64,000 nt of DNA from Meandrina meandrites (taxonomy: Eukaryota; Cnidaria; Anthozoa; Scleractinia; Meandrinidae): contig OY855903.1 in NCBI GenBank assembly GCA_963693305.1, positions 23,938,755 to 24,002,754 on the forward strand, given 5' to 3'. This document shows positions 43,388 to 57,667 of this stretch, piece after piece (within the stretch, counting starts at the first letter, position 1; each line of letters opens with the position of its first letter). Both the position numbers and the translations under genes were made by a program. The notes below the pieces were generated by a model that searched no databases, was not told where the DNA came from, and worked only from the letters and a program-made list of their open reading frames with translations.

Positions 43388-46300
43388 TTGGTGAGCTAAG
43401 CCACTTTCTCGGTTCATATCTCTTTTAATGTTAATTCCAAGAATTGTTTGGTTTATCAAACAATATCTCCTAGCTGATAATTCTCTTAATTCCCATCACT
43501 TGTCTGCTTGTGAATATGGTAAAGAGAAATTCGATGTTGATCATTTGTGGGAAATAAAGAGCTAACAGGACGTGTTGAATGATTGCAGAACCAGAATCAC
43601 TGTTTAATATTTTCTTGTTCCCCTCTTTCACTTTCCCGGTGTGTTTTACATATTTTTTTACCTCTTGTCTGCCGAATTAATTGCGTTTAGACTCCGAATT
43701 TTTGTTGAATTAGACAAACATTCGGTGTTTGCATGAAGTGCCTGGGCGTAAATATTATTATAACTGTGTTGTACTGTGCCGGAGATAAGCTGTCTCAACC
43801 AGGCTGTCAGAATTGACTTATTTTTATTTCCAATTTATTGTTTATTAGCTTTGAGCAGCAGTAAGCTGTAGCTTTTTTTCAGCCATGTCACCGTCGGCTT
43901 AAAACATGCGAAACAAATCACTTTACACAAGAGAGCTTTACAAAAATTCGAAGACTAACAACTTCCTGGAAACCGCGAGCGGAATGACTCCCGGATACAG
44001 TTTAATGCTACCGGGATTAACTCAACAACGAGCCGTTTTAAATACGCTGCAGTTTTGAGTACAGCATATTGGGATTGTTGCTCTGAATCGCCGCTTAAGC
44101 GGACTCCGTGAGAAGATGCTGCAATTGGTTCTGTTACGCATCGTAGAAGGCAAAAGGAGAAGAACACGTTGCGCTTTGGTTGAACTTGTTTGGTTAGAAA
44201 GTCAACGTTCAGTCTTTCATTCTTGATTCATTCACATGTGAAAGATGAGGCCTGACATTTACACTACGTATTTCAAACTTTGGACAGCTTAACGATCAGG
44301 TTGTGTTTGAAAGTATTTTGTAAGTAAATTTTCTGCAGACTCACTGATTCAAACTACAACTGTTTTTGGCACGGGTCACTAATAAACGCGTATTAATATA
44401 TGGAAATAGAGAGATGAAAAGCTGTTTTTATGTAAAACTTTGTAAGCAAGTTTGAAATTCGTTCAGGTTTAACTCATTGTTTTTTTTTCGCGGACTGTTT
44501 TTGACTCAGGTCGTTAGGTCGGTAATAAACTTCTTTTTAACAGTAAGAAGTTTGGTAAAATTCTTTTTATTGCGATTCTGCTATAACCTTGGAATAAAAG
44601 CTGTTAATAAACTTAGGCTTTTCGAAAAGGAGTTAGATATTCCTTTTCGACAGTTGATCCAAAGACGCAACGTGTAATCTTTTACGACGCTAATTATGGG
44701 GTCGTATTAATCAGTGACTTTTTCTTGACAACCTTTGCCAGTTACCTAACAAGTCTTAATTGGGTCGGGCGTTTATACGGTTTTTATTTGAATGTCGAAA
44801 ACTGACCAAAACCAATGTAATTTTAAAAAACCCAGTCACAAAACGGAAACAACATTTTCAGTCGGTTTTTTGTCGAAGTCATTGTGGAGTAAGATCTTTT
44901 CACCTGTTTTTGCGCGCAACATGTTGGCGTTTACGTGCTGCATACATGGTTTTAGGGAGAAGGGCGAAAGTAAGACATTTGTTGATTTGATTTGAGTTGT
45001 TGATTTGGGGATTTTCCTTGGCACTCGAAAAAACCACTCAAATCTTTAGCCTCTCAACCCCAGGGAAGAGGTACTCAAAACTATTTTATACGGGCAGGTC
45101 CAGCGGTGCAACACCTGGCCCTTTTATATATATATAACATTAGCAGAAAATAATAGAAAATCAAGGTTGACAGTTACGTGTGATAAATATTTGCTGGCTA
45201 ATCCATTGCGTTTCGTCCCGGTCAAGGGACTCTTCAGAGACCTTTTTCTGCTAGCAAACTAGTTGAGCATCGCGCTCAAAGTCCGATTCGCAAACAAAGA
45301 AAAAGCTAACCCTTTCATACCTTCGATAGAAAGTGGTAGCTCTTTTACATATCCACAATAGGTGTTTTCATTTGTTTCCTCGTGCCTGGTAAGCCAAAAC
45401 ATGTCTTTTGCATCATTTCATAGTAAAACAAGGGTTTTAAATGATCCAAGTTTTAATACTTTTATTATTATTGTAAATACCATTATGGCACTGTAAGTGA
45501 TCTAATATTGAGGTCAATACCATTAATTCGTATCTGTTTGTGACGAAAAACTGCAGTGGTCAGTGAGTGGTAGAGAAAACCTCTTGAGAAATGCGCAAAG
45601 TAGAAATAAACACTAAGCTCTCAGTTCGTCAGTTTTCAGTACGCTTTCTAGTCATAGGTCATCGTCGGTGTATCGCTACGTTTATCCTCTTTTCCTCGAG
45701 CTAAACGGTGAACCCATGGATGTCATGGATATTTTCATTTTTCATCGAACCATTTCCCGCCTCGTCTCCTTCGTTGATTCTTCTCAAACAGTGTTCTTGA
45801 ATGGACCATGATAGTGGTTTTTCGTTGACTAGGTACTTTCGCTGAATCGTGTTCATTAGAATTTTTTAAGTCACGTTTTCTGGTCATAAAAATAATTTTC
45901 ACGATGAAAACACATAAAAAAATAACAAGTGCTGGCACTCGTGAGCACTATGTAGTTAAGCACGTTAGCTTGACGTCATCAAGCAACGTCATGCATGTTG
46001 CTAAGCAACAAAAACATTCAGATGTCAGGTGTTACGAAATTGAGTTGTTGCGTAATCGAGGGTGCTTACTATTTAGCCAAAAAAATCGGAAATTTCGGTT
46101 GCAAGTCAAATGGAACAGTAATTTTCCGGAAAATCCGTTCGAAAATTGTGGACTTCCTCCAGAGGTGGTCCTCTTTTGCCGTTCGGAATGAAACGTCGGA
46201 AATTTGCTTACCAATTTCCCAGTTCCAGTCTCTCATCAACGGAAAACAATAATAGGAAACCGAATTTCAAATGGTAAGCGCCATCCGGCCCGGTTTGCTG

Positions 46301-46495
46301 ATTTTGGAAAATCCCTTACCATTATTCAATGTTCGTCCCAACCGGTTCCTTCAATCAAATGGTAAGCACCCCGAGTTTCTGTCTCTTTAAATGAAAACAG
46401 ACTATGAAAGTATGGAGGAACTCTCCTCGTCTAATATTACTATCGAGGAATAAGCGGAAAGGCAGCATTTGCTTGCTTGACCACTACCTTGATAT

Positions 46496-46641
46496 AGGGC
46501 GCGTTCGTTTGGGATCAATCCGGAATAAGAATAATTGGAATACTGCAAGTTAGCGTTCGTTTGGCTGCTCTTTCTATTCCGGAATACTTGGATTTCCAGA
46601 ATATATTCTTATTCCAGAATATTCCCAAACGAACGCGCCCT
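46496..46641. mobile_element. 146-bp MITE with AGGGCGCGTTCGTTTGGGA ends
   Basis: Nineteen-base inverted termini are nearly perfect (right end TCCCAAACGAACGCGCCCT). The interior contains tattccggaat-type palindromes. Target-site duplication not clear. Confidence 0.75.
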
Positions 46642-47004
46642 TACATATGCAAGTTAAATGACATATATCCAGCCTTATTAACATAAATTATAATATTCTT
46701 TTCATGAAGTACTGTGACGGCATGCCGACCTCCATTGAGACTATTCCAAACGGCGAAAGACTTGGGTTGACTTGCCTGTGCATTTTGATGAAAGAGAGCG
46801 TAAGTCATCGCAGGTATGAGTTAACTGGTCAAACAGGTTTACAAATGAAAAAAAAATTAAAAACACTTGAAGCCCCAAACTTATCTTAGATATAAATTCT
46901 TCCAGATGGTTTCAACACACATATTAAAATACTAGTTTTGACGAATTTGATGTTAGATCAAGATTAACAATGATTTAATGTAATTCATGATTTTTGTTGT
47001 TCTC

Positions 47005-47120
47005 CTAACCTGCCCCTACTTTGGACTAAAATGGCTCGAAAACGATACCCTTTGGCGCCCTACCTACATATAAAGATTATGTAAGGGAGTACCTTCCCCC
47101 CCCCCCCCCCCCCCCCCACC
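47005..47120. mobile_element. poly-G-ended MITE, right-end fragment
   Basis: Only the right end is present: 'gataccctttgg', 'ctacctacatata', 'aagggagtacctt' and a long C run. No left terminus found upstream. Confidence 0.6.
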
Positions 47121-50100
47121 CCGCGAGTCTGCTCGAAACGCCTGGACAACGTTAAGAGAGATGAAAAGTTGGTCATTCTTGGGAATAGGACATGCGCACA
47201 CAGGACATTTCATGACAGCTTTATAAACCGGGAGGCCAGCTTACCCGGTGTCCTAGTCTTCAGTTCAGCACATCGTGGAATATGTTATACCATCGTCCAA
47301 AACCCATTTACATCGCAAAATTGAGGTATGTTCAGTGTTATGAATGCTTTTAGAATTATTTTGCGAGAAAACGGAAGCTGTTTCATGGCTCACAGCTTTT
47401 TGGTGTGACAATTTTATTTTATCAATATATGCAGCTTTACAGTTTATTTATCATTCGAGAATTCCCTTCAGATCTGTCTTTTCCTACTGGCATATTTAGA
47501 CTGCCATTATGATTATTAGTTCCGCCCCCGCCGTTGAATTAAACATACCGTTCTAAGGCGCATTAACTTTGTCAAAAGCCCATATTACAAAACAAAATTA
47601 TAAGCATGAAAGTGAGAATTGAAATGCTGATTCCGATACACGTTCCGACACACACACACAGCCGGTCGAAAATGGTAACAACAGTAAAGCAATGTAGCCT
47701 CTGATCGGGCGCCCGGAACAAATTTTATTTTTGGCTCTTTGTCTTTTCTCCTTGATAAGAAAAGAATGAAATAAAACCAGCTGGCTGCAGATCTTTGTTG
47801 ATAAGTCCGCCTGATTCCAGCTGTAACGATGCATTGTATGTGAGCAAGAAAGAGACAGCAGACAGATGCTAACGGCGAAAGCGACCAAAAATAAACAAAA
47901 TAGATTAAACAACTTAAGTCTCTATCACTTGAGGCAAGTCTAGGATATAATTCCGCTGTATACGATTTCCCCCCAGATCATAAAGCGAAGAGCGAGCTAA
48001 AAACATGAAAAAGAAAAAACAGGGCGGCCTTGAAAGAAACTCGGTCTCTCCAGTTTTCACACAGAAATTGTTTGAAGTTAACTTGTCCCTCGATGGCTGA
48101 TGGACAAAAAAGGAACTGATCGTGGTCTAGAATGACTCCTTTATTGTTCGAGAAATAATTGACACGTGTCCTAACTGCATCGAAACTACAGCAGCAAGAA
48201 GTTTCAATTTTTTTTCCTTTATCATGAATAATAAAAAAAGAGCCTTGGGTAAAAGTTGGCATGGATTAAAAGAAGATGTACGGATTGGAGAGAGAAGTTT
48301 CTGCTAACTGAAAAAAAAATGTAGTGTAGTAGTGAAAGCGAAAAATGAAGTCGCTGATTAATTGATATTCCTTCCAGCTATATCTGGCTAGCCAACAGTA
48401 GATGAAAAAAAAACTCCGCGTGGACAATCATGGACTGTTCGCAGACCATCCAATTTTCCTAAAGTTCGTCGAGAGCGCACCAGCACAGTATAAACGAACG
48501 CATGGGGAGAGGCGGGGGGGGGGGGGGGGGGGGAGATGAGGGAGGGGAGGGAGGGGCTTTCTTCGTGAATTATGAGCTGGTGGGTTTTACTTTTTATTAG
48601 ACAACGTTTCGAAAAGGTTTATTCAAGCGATTTTCTTATGTTTGGAAATTGTATATTTTAGTGTCTGTCACTGTGAGGGCAGAGGTAACGAACAATTAGA
48701 TCTTTTCAAAGAGAGAAAGTAAATTATGATTGGACGAAGTTATATCTTTCTTTAAGAAGCTTTAAGACCTAAATCCCTGGTATATGCCATTCTTGTATGC
48801 ACTTAAACTGATTGTTTATTCTCAATATAAACCCAAACTTCCTTTCAACAACACCAGCGGTGAAAATGTGTGCGGACGTGAGGTTTTCTTTTGCATGATT
48901 TCCTTTAGTCAGACTGTCACATCCCTCTGTCTCGCTTCTTTTTAGTCAATGTTGATTTTTGTGAAGGTGTTAAATCTTCCGGAATGAGATGAGAATAATC
49001 ACGTACACTTTTTTGTAAGTTATGTGAACGCACTGCCCTCTACCAAAAAATTTTCCAATAGCTGTTTACAGATTTTAAGATGTCTAGGTTTTAACTGAAG
49101 CCAGCTATTCAGCTTTTCCGTGCGTGAATCTTAGCTACACCTTCGTTATCCATGCCGCCTGTGATGAAAAATGTCTTTGCCTAAACAAACTGTCTGTAAA
49201 TTTTTTATTTCGTCTGAGTTTTGCGGCGAAAAATTGATAGCACTGCACGGAATCAGCTCGTCAATTTTGTGCCCCACTTAAGAGAGATATCATCTAATCT
49301 TAAGTATATAAATTCACCCACTGCCAAACAAATACAACAATAAGTATGAAATTGTTATAGCCTCTGACAGGTAAAAGTGGCTCTAAAAACCTGTTTTAAG
49401 TGATTTCATTCTTGCAGAAAACAGGTAATCACCAGGGCGGCCCCCCCACAAACAATAAGCCTTCCGACAAAACACATCTAGCTACTTTATATTCCTTGGG
49501 TACCCCAAAGGAAAATGTTTCTAGGGAAAAAAAATTAAAACGAAAACACGAACGATTGAAAACAACAACTTTTGACCCTAATTGAGGACTCAATTATGAA
49601 TGTAACCACTTTTAGTCTTGGGAGCCTGCGTGGGTTTTATGGTTTTATGTAAGCTCACGTACTCAATTGTTCGTATTTTAAATACATCCACTCAAAAAGA
49701 AAGGTTGATATGTTACTTCGAATTGCTAAACTTTCACTTTTCAAACTGTTCAAATTTAATCTTGCCGCACTGAACCTCATCAACAGAAATTGTGTTTGCC
49801 ATTGATATATTGAAATATTTATGATAAAGACCGGCTCCTAAAACAGACAGATTATTCGAAAGCAACTATTTTGATAAATCAATTACTATTCCCTTTTGTT
49901 AGGTTAAGCCAGAAACTATAATTAAGAAGAAAGAGGAAAAATCGTTTCTTTTTTCTTGTTCGGTCTTCCGAGACAAAACACGCCAAAAATGGTAATTTAT
50001 GCGGATTTCTGGCTAGTCGTTACAATAAGGTGCTAAATTAATTTTCCTAGCCTAATTAATGACTTTTTGTCCTTTTCAGTGAAGGAGGCATTTAAAATAT

Positions 50101-50219
50101 AAGCACGTTTGGATCGCTCAGGAAGCGGCAACGTTACTAAACGCGTAATCTCGTCCCAAACTAAAGAGTTGTGATTTACTCTTCCGATTTCCTGACTTCG
50201 AAGAAGCTTTTGTGACACA

Positions 50220-50660
50220 GTGATTGGCAGTTCAATGTTGAGTTCCATGGAGCAGAACGTTCAAACAGATCCCTTAGAGCCACAGAGGAACACGAGCCCA
50301 AGCACAGCTTTAGCGTCAAGCGAACACCAGGGACCTGATGACTACCATGACATGCTTCAGCGACAACCACAGACGCTTTCACCGGCTGTAGTTAGTGTTG
50401 CATCAAATGAAGACGATAATTCTTCGCAGAGAAGCCAGCAGAAAACAGGAAGCCAGGATGTTGCTCGAATTCAGCCTCGGCCAATCAGTGTTTTACTCGC
50501 TTTCGGCGGGAAATCTACTCTGCGAGGTACGCCGTGGGAAGAGGCACTTTGCAGCGATACGCCACGGACTGGCAAGCGCTCGAAAAAGGCGGGAAATCCA
50601 GTTCAAAGAACTGTTAAGGAGACGGAGATTGTTTCTTTTTGGACGAATTTTTTTGGCTAG
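50220..50660 (+). CDS. weak ORF, polar/low-complexity protein
   Basis: A 146-codon ORF rich in Ser, Gln, Pro and Glu, locally higher in GC than its surroundings; a Met at codon 6 or 9 could start it. A possible donor (gag|gtacgc) lies at about 50526. No domain recognised. It may be a first exon or chance. Confidence 0.25.
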   Translation: MIGSSMLSSMEQNVQTDPLEPQRNTSPSTALASSEHQGPDDYHDMLQRQPQTLSPAVVSVASNEDDNSSQRSQQKTGSQDVARIQPRPISVLLAFGGKSTLRGTPWEEALCSDTPRTGKRSKKAGNPVQRTVKETEIVSFWTNFFG

Positions 50661-53600
50661 CTTATCATGGAGTCTTCAGTTGAGCGTTGTTAAAGTACCG
50701 AAAGGCTGCAATTAACAGAACGCTTAGAAAAGAACGCAATTCACTGCTGTGCTGAGTTCAGATGTTGAACAATTTTCACACTACTGCATGGTGCCGCTGC
50801 GGACTGTAAAATGGATCGACACAGGTTGATGCGGAGGAATTTATTTACCACTAATTTAAACAAACAAGAATTGTTTATCTCAAAAAATACGGGACGATCA
50901 TGGTGCATATTCCATGATGATCAAATCATTTTCATGCGCTTGACAGCAACAACAACAACTATACCTAGACTAGCCTCAGAGTACGTGGCTGTCGTATTTA
51001 AGAGCATATCAACGCCCTCCGGTACTGTATCCGACCGCATTTACGGCTAACTCAGCTTTTAAACGTCTTTACAATCTTCTGGTTTTCTTTGGCTAGTTCT
51101 AACTGTACTGCATTATCAAATAACAGAAGCCTTGCCACCAGTGGATATATGTGACTGAATAAAAAAGCGCGCGATGCGTTGGAGTGTCCGGTTTGTGCTG
51201 CAGATAGTTTAACTGTTGCTACTATTTATATCCATGTTTGCATAACAAATTTGTGCCCGTCGAACACCTTATATCGTCTTGTACGAAACGTTGAAAGAAT
51301 CACTTTCCCAAACTCAAAAATAAGTACTTCAGTTGGAGTCTTTTTACAGTTTTATGATTTATAAAAAATGTAATTTCCTTATAATGAAAACTTGGTAGCT
51401 CGCTTGCAGTATATTACATTTCTAAACATGCTAAAGATGTGCTAATTGCATTACGTTCATGTTTATTGTTGGGCAATACTTTCTATTTCTTCCAGGCATA
51501 TTTGCTGTTTGTTTGTAACATGTTATATCAAGATCTTTCTAGCAACGCTCGCACACGTAAACGTCATCACCGAGTATACAACAGAATTCATTTATTGGTT
51601 GCGTCACTACATACGTCACACGGTTGCCAAGTTTGTTATCACTCTTGCTGCATGCGTCACAGAATAGTCATGTCAAAAAACCTTAAATTACTTTACTTTT
51701 TAGCCATTAATGCTTCAGTATTCTTAATTTATTCAGTCAAAATCGAGTGTCCTCATTAAATCCCATGTGGGTATTGTGAAGAGTCAATTAGACATTTTAT
51801 AATGTTCAACGTTGGGAACGTGAACGACTCTACTTTGTTACTGACATCACGTTTGAGAGCATATTGCTTTGTGGAGTTACCAAACCACATCGCATTTGGG
51901 ACTTGTTGTTGAATTGGCTGAAATAATAATAAAATTTTTACAAGACTGAGTGCTGTGAGTTTGTTTAATAAGTCACTTGATTGCCTGCAGAAAGATTGGA
52001 GGACACGAAGTTCTATTACCATTAAACATAAGTATCACGAAGATCCCCTTGGAAACATTTAGACAAAGCGAAGCCTTTTACAATTTTTGACCTCTATGAC
52101 AAAATCTGCAGAGAAAAAGCCAGTGCCTTTGTAGAATTTGCTTGCTAGGTAAGTTGGACGCGTGTAACCATAGCTTAATGTATACTGATCACGGTAAATC
52201 ACTTTCTTACCCATCGGAGAGTAAATACGGTAATAACACGACACGACGTCAGTAAATAAAACGAGAGGAGTGGAATTTTTGTCAAAACAAAGCGTTATTG
52301 TTCATAAGAATCAGACAAACATATATACCAGTTTAGCGTAATGAATAAAAGCGGCCCAAAACACGATAAATTATAGAGTCGCATTATTTATGCAACTCTA
52401 TATAAAGTAGACACGCATAATTATCACCTTAGCAAATTTGCGTCGCACCGTAAAAAGCGGCAATATCACATAAACGGCGGCAAGTGCAAACAACTTTGCG
52501 CTTTTTTTTAGCTGAACACCTTATACTTGCTAATGAATGTGTGCTATTGTTGTGCTATAGAAAGGAGAGTGAACAGACCCATAGTGTCGTTTTAGCAGAA
52601 GTCGTGAAAATAACCAGAAGTTTTTTAAGTCGTACGAGTCCGGAGAAGCGATAGCTTAACCCTTAGGGTCGATTTACACGGTACGACTTTCTCTCATACA
52701 ACAAGCTTGAATTAGGACCAGTTACACGCGCACGCGCGTCTGTCGTAAGGATGTGGTAGGTTGACTACACGACGAGATTCGAGCTGCAGTCGTGGCATAA
52801 GCGTGTCGCCTGCGATCATCGTAGGCAAAATTGTACCGTCTTACAAACCTTGCCGCTTAGGTTCGGCGTAGCCGGGTATGGCGGTACGTGGTACGCGTGT
52901 CGGTAGCAAAAGCAAGACCTTGTGATCCCTTGTAGTGCTACATGCGGCTCTTACAACAAATCTTTCTTGAGCAGCATTTACTTTACGCGTTAGGCGTTAC
53001 GAGAAAGTAAAGTCTCTTGAAGTTTTTTAGATCTCACGCGCGATTCATCTACTGCTCCCCTGGTCCCGCAGAGGAAAACATGATTGTTTAGTTCACTTCC
53101 ACATTATTGCATTCCCAAAGTTGACCGATAATGAAAGCGAGGCCAGTAAACACACTTTGTAACTGGCGTAAAGTGCGGCAAGTTATTTTTACATACAAAT
53201 TGTGACAGACTGATGTTATAAATTGCGACAGCTTATAACAAAGCGCGGCTAGTGTTATTAGCTTGACTCTTACCGAACCCTGCTGTTTAATCTACGTTCG
53301 GCGTAGCCGGCCGGTTGTAGCGGTGGTGCGCGTTTCGGCCGGAAGCGTAAGCAAGATCTTGTGGTGTTACTTTGCTTTGGAACCGTAAATAAGGCAAAAC
53401 GATTAAAATTTCTTTTTTGGGGGACTGTAGTGATAAGGTGTTTAGGTTTGTTTCGGTGTCTGTTCATTTCATCGTTCATGTTGTTAGTAATAATGCCACG
53501 GGGGTAACCAAAGTAAAGTAATTACCTAGCAACTTAAATCTTGTATCTAGAGGTTTTATGGTTGTTTTAACAAGTGGTTTACAAGGCAAGCTGCTTGGCC

Positions 53601-55129
53601 TGTGGAGATTTTTGTATTGGAAAAATAAAGTGTCAAGCATCGATTACAGGATAGAAAAATTGAACATTTCAAGGCCCTTGCTAAAGCTGTCACACATCAA
53701 CCATTGCTGATCACATCACTTCAACGGGTCTCAATGGGATAATTTTGAAAGTTTAGCAAACGGTCGGTCTGATAAACATTGTAAAATTAAGGCGGGAGTA
53801 CACCTGAAGCCCGTTTTTACACCGCTTAACTTGGGTATAATGCAAATATCTCGTTCCCGTTTCAAGCATTCCCAAAACCCTCTGCTCATCCCACAAAGCT
53901 ATGTTTAGCGGTGTTTTGTAAATTTTTTGGGGATTTTTGGGGATGTTTGGGAAGAGATAGTTTTTCTCAAAGGATTAGTAAAATTTGGAGAAATAAGAAA
54001 TATTAAAGATTTAATGTGATTTTAAAATTAGAATTTGAAGTTAAAAATTAGTAGATGGACACCCAAACAGTCCCCTGACAACCTGGGGTGCTCTTGCGTT
54101 GGGGTCAACTGTCTGGTGGTGTTCCAAAACTAACTTTCTTTCTTCTATCCCTTCTTTAAACCTCTTAAAATTTCACTCAAATTCACCTTTACCCGCGCCT
54201 TAAGGAATCATTGCTATACCTGATTTACATAAAAGCCAGTCTTGAATGAAAACGTTGGCAGTGAGAAACGTGAGTGTTTTTTTCCGACATGTGTTTTCTT
54301 GTCATGTTTGTCACAGCAGTGTGTTTTTTGTTTCTACTGAAGTTAAAATGTAGTGGCGGATCCAGGGGAGGGGCCCTGTGGGGCCCGGGCCCCGGTCTTA
54401 TTTTTTTCGGAAGTAGCGCATTTTCTTTGATCTGCCGGCATTATCTTCGCAGAATTCAACACTCATAGTCAAACCCCAATTCAACACTCATAGTCAAACC
54501 CCACCCCCCACCCCCCCCCCCCCCCCCTTAGGTGAAGACAGAGAAAATTGATTGTAATTTTAAACAAATATCAGCTGTTTGTATTTGTTATTTGCATTGC
54601 TTCTCACAACAAGTCAATTTGCGCTTCTCTCCAGAAATGCACGCCGAGATACCAAATTTACAAATTTTACGATCTTTCGTGTTACGGCCTTGCGAAAATT
54701 ACAAATTTTAAGAACTTTAACTGCGCAAGAAAATGGCTGGAAAATGGGATTTAGGCAAAATTTGGGCTGGGAAATGAGATTTGCACCCTCTCTCCCATTC
54801 AGGACCTTCTTTCGGAGCTCTACAGTAAACGAATAACCAAATAAATGAAAAGAAGCATTACAAGAACACAGCTACTCAGAATATTTCACTTAATCTTAAA
54901 CACTCTTATTTTTCAACAAGGTTTATCATTTTAATTTCATCCATTAATCGTTGAGAACATTTCATTTCATTAAGATGAATCTTCGCACATGCAGTAACCG
55001 TTTTCAGTTAGCTACCCGAAAGTAGCAGTATCCCTAAAACTAGAGACCGGCCACCGAAACTTGGGCGACCTTCAAAATCAGCGATAGGAAAACACTGCTA
55101 AATACGAAAGTAACGAAAATCACTCTTTT

Positions 55130-56225
55130 CAAAACTTTACGTTAATTGAATTTCGGGTTTTCCCCTAAAAATGTTATTGCAATCGAAAACAAAGCAAACT
55201 GCTGTCATTTGGAAAGTAGCAATTTCTTTCTGGCTGGTTTTCATATGACGTCACGGCAGCCATATTGGTGTTCCAAAACAAAGAAACGGCGGCCATATTG
55301 GTGTACCAAGCCATTCACCAATAATTGAACCTGCCATTCACCAATAATTTTTATGCAAAAGTCGTTTTTTGTCTTAGCTAACCAACATGCCGCTGGTCAC
55401 GTGAGTGAAAACGCTCTATACCATACCTTTTCCTAAAAACAAAAATCGCACTTTTCTCTCAAACATGTTACCTGTGTAACTCAGGCTAGAGCCGTTAACA
55501 TTCTTAACGGTTTACTCAAATAGCAAGGTATGAACCAAGAAGGTCAGCGTTTCCCCCGCTATTTTGCTGAAACAGGCTTCTCTTTCATTATAGTAATGGA
55601 GAAGACTTATGGCTCATCTTTTTGTTTATCTCTTGTCTAAATAAATTAAAATAACCAGGATTAGTCTTCACTCTCGTATCTTCCTCTTCTTTCTAACTGC
55701 CATGTTATCACATTACAGTAGAACCCCGTTTAAACGACGGCTATTTTCAAAGTTTTACGTTAATTAAAACGGGTTTACCCCTAAAATGTTATTGGAATCG
55801 AAAACAAAGCAAAGACTAGAGCAATTGACGAGAGCGAGAATGCTTCGCCATTGTCAAGCTGATGTCAGTTGGAAAAGTAGTAATTTCTTCATACCGTATC
55901 TTTTCTCGAAGAAAACAGTAACATACTTTTCTCTCAAACATATTACGTGTATAACTCAACTGGAATTTTATCGAAGGCTAGTAGAGCAGGCTAGAGCCCT
56001 GAGAGCCGTTAACATTAATTATTGAAGGTTTACCCAAATACTAAGGTAAAAACCAAGAAAACTCGCTCTCTTATATCCCAATATTATGTTGAAACAGGCT
56101 CCTCCTTCATTATAGTAAATAGAGAATGAGAATTCTTATGGTTTATCTCTTCTCTAAATAAAATAAGTAAGATTAGTCTTCACTCTCGTATTTTCCTCTT
56201 CTTTCTAACTGCGTACTAGCAAGTT
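55130..56225 (+). repeat. old tandem duplication (~500-600 bp units)
   Basis: Units of about 55130-55720 and 55740-56225 share, in order, cccctaaaa-tgttattg-aatcgaaaacaaagcaaa, cttttctctcaaaca, ggctagagcc..gagccgttaacatt, aaacaggct-ct-cttcattatagtaa and agtcttcactctcgtat-ttcctcttctttctaactgc. Unit 1 is split by the CRE/YY1 repeat at 55238. Confidence 0.7.
55238..55428 (+). repeat. CRE/YY1-motif repeat, copy 2
   Basis: Same order of motifs: catatgacgtcacggcagccatattgg ... gccgctggtcacgtgagtgaaaacgctctata. It interrupts the first unit of the 55-56 kb tandem duplication. Confidence 0.8.
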
Positions 56226-57187
56226 ATCTCATTCAGAGACAGAAGAATCCATTGGGCCGTAAAAATGTACTCGTATTAACCAAGTTGGTTCAAATTTCAG
56301 TTCTCTCCGGACGGCTACCAATCCCTTTTTTTAACAGAACATTTCAAGACAGTTACAGGTATGCACGCACAAAAATAAACAATGCGATACTCCTTCTACA
56401 TCATTACAACTATATATAAACGACAGAAGCAGCTTCCGCATATTTTGTGACGACTAAAATTTTCCTTCTTGATGAGAGTACGCTATTGATCCTTGTGCAA
56501 TAAATTTTTCTTTCAGGCTAGCTCAAGAAAGAGATATGTTTGGACGTTTGTGCTATAATTTTCGCAGAAAGACGTGAAGTATAGTTAAAAACCTGGGAGA
56601 TTTTAACCATTACGTTATAGGGGAACCCTTGCTGACGTCATTGTTTACACTAGCGTACGACTTTGTGTATAGAAGGCATGTTGTGAAGAGTCTGTGAAAC
56701 AAAATAACCGGAGAAATTTTAAGCTCTTGGTTTGTAATGTTGAAGGAGATATTAGCTTTCAAGAACTGCAAAATTTCTGGGTGGCAAAAGCACTAATGAG
56801 GCCATACATTCTTTGTAAAATTCTGAGTTTTCAAACCCGCATCACAGGCTCAAATGTATAGCGAGCATTTATCGTGGCATCATCTTTCACTATAATCACT
56901 AGAATTGATATTTTTGTAGCTCGATCAGAAACTGAAGCGCTTATGTTAATGATGAAAACTATTGTGAATTGTCTTATACTGAAATATACTTAATTTCGTT
57001 TTCGATGTCATTACATACAGGTATGATTTAATTCTGACACCCCAGCAGCATTTTATTGTATTAAATTTGGACAATTTGTATTTCAGTTATCTCACCTATA
57101 AAAAAATGAATAATGAAAATAAAGGTTGGATACTCCAGAAGGCGGTCATTGATTAAAAACGAGACGGTCGTTGAATACAAAGGTATT

Positions 57188-57356
57188 CTCATATGACGTC
57201 ACGGCCGCCATATTTGTTCCAAAACAAAGAAACAGCGGCTATATTGGTGTACCAAGCCATCCCTCCAGGAATTAAAAACTGTTTTTATGCAAAAATCGTC
57301 TTTTGTTTTTTGGAACCAACATGGCCGCTGGTCACATGAGAGAAAACGCTCTATAA
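57188..57356 (+). repeat. CRE/YY1-motif repeat, copy 3
   Basis: Same element ending 'gccgctggtcacatgagagaaaacgctctata'; the CACGTG is mutated to CACATG. About 400 bp upstream of the duplicated exon cassette of the TPR/CHAT gene. Confidence 0.8.
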
Positions 57357-57667
57357 GGCGGCGGGCTTTCTCCGTACCATTTTAAGAGTTTTTCCAGTAA
57401 AGTTTGAAGCTACTTGTTCCTTGTTATTGCTGCATTTATACAATTGTTTTATTTTTGGTGAACTTTATAAAAAATAGAAATAATCTCCTTCCAATTTGCG
57501 CAATGACCTCTTTGCTGCTTTCAATTTCTGACTTAAATTTTAATTTCAGTTTCCACCGACATAATTCTGTGAATCGGATTTAGTTTTATCGTGATGATCT
57601 TATATGTCAGAATTCGGTATTCATAGAACTTCTAGAAAATGCAACAAAAAATGAAATATTTGTATCG

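Larger units (their letters stand above)
41025..55129. other. long gene-poor stretch
   Basis: Apart from the SINE head (43303), the 146-bp MITE (46496), the MITE fragment (47005), the weak ORF at 50220 and G/C runs at 48517-48532 and 54507-54528, I see no coding feature. Two related blocks 'gttcggcgtagccgg ... aagcaagat/ccttgtg' at 52860 and 53296 form a short repeat pair. Confidence 0.5.
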
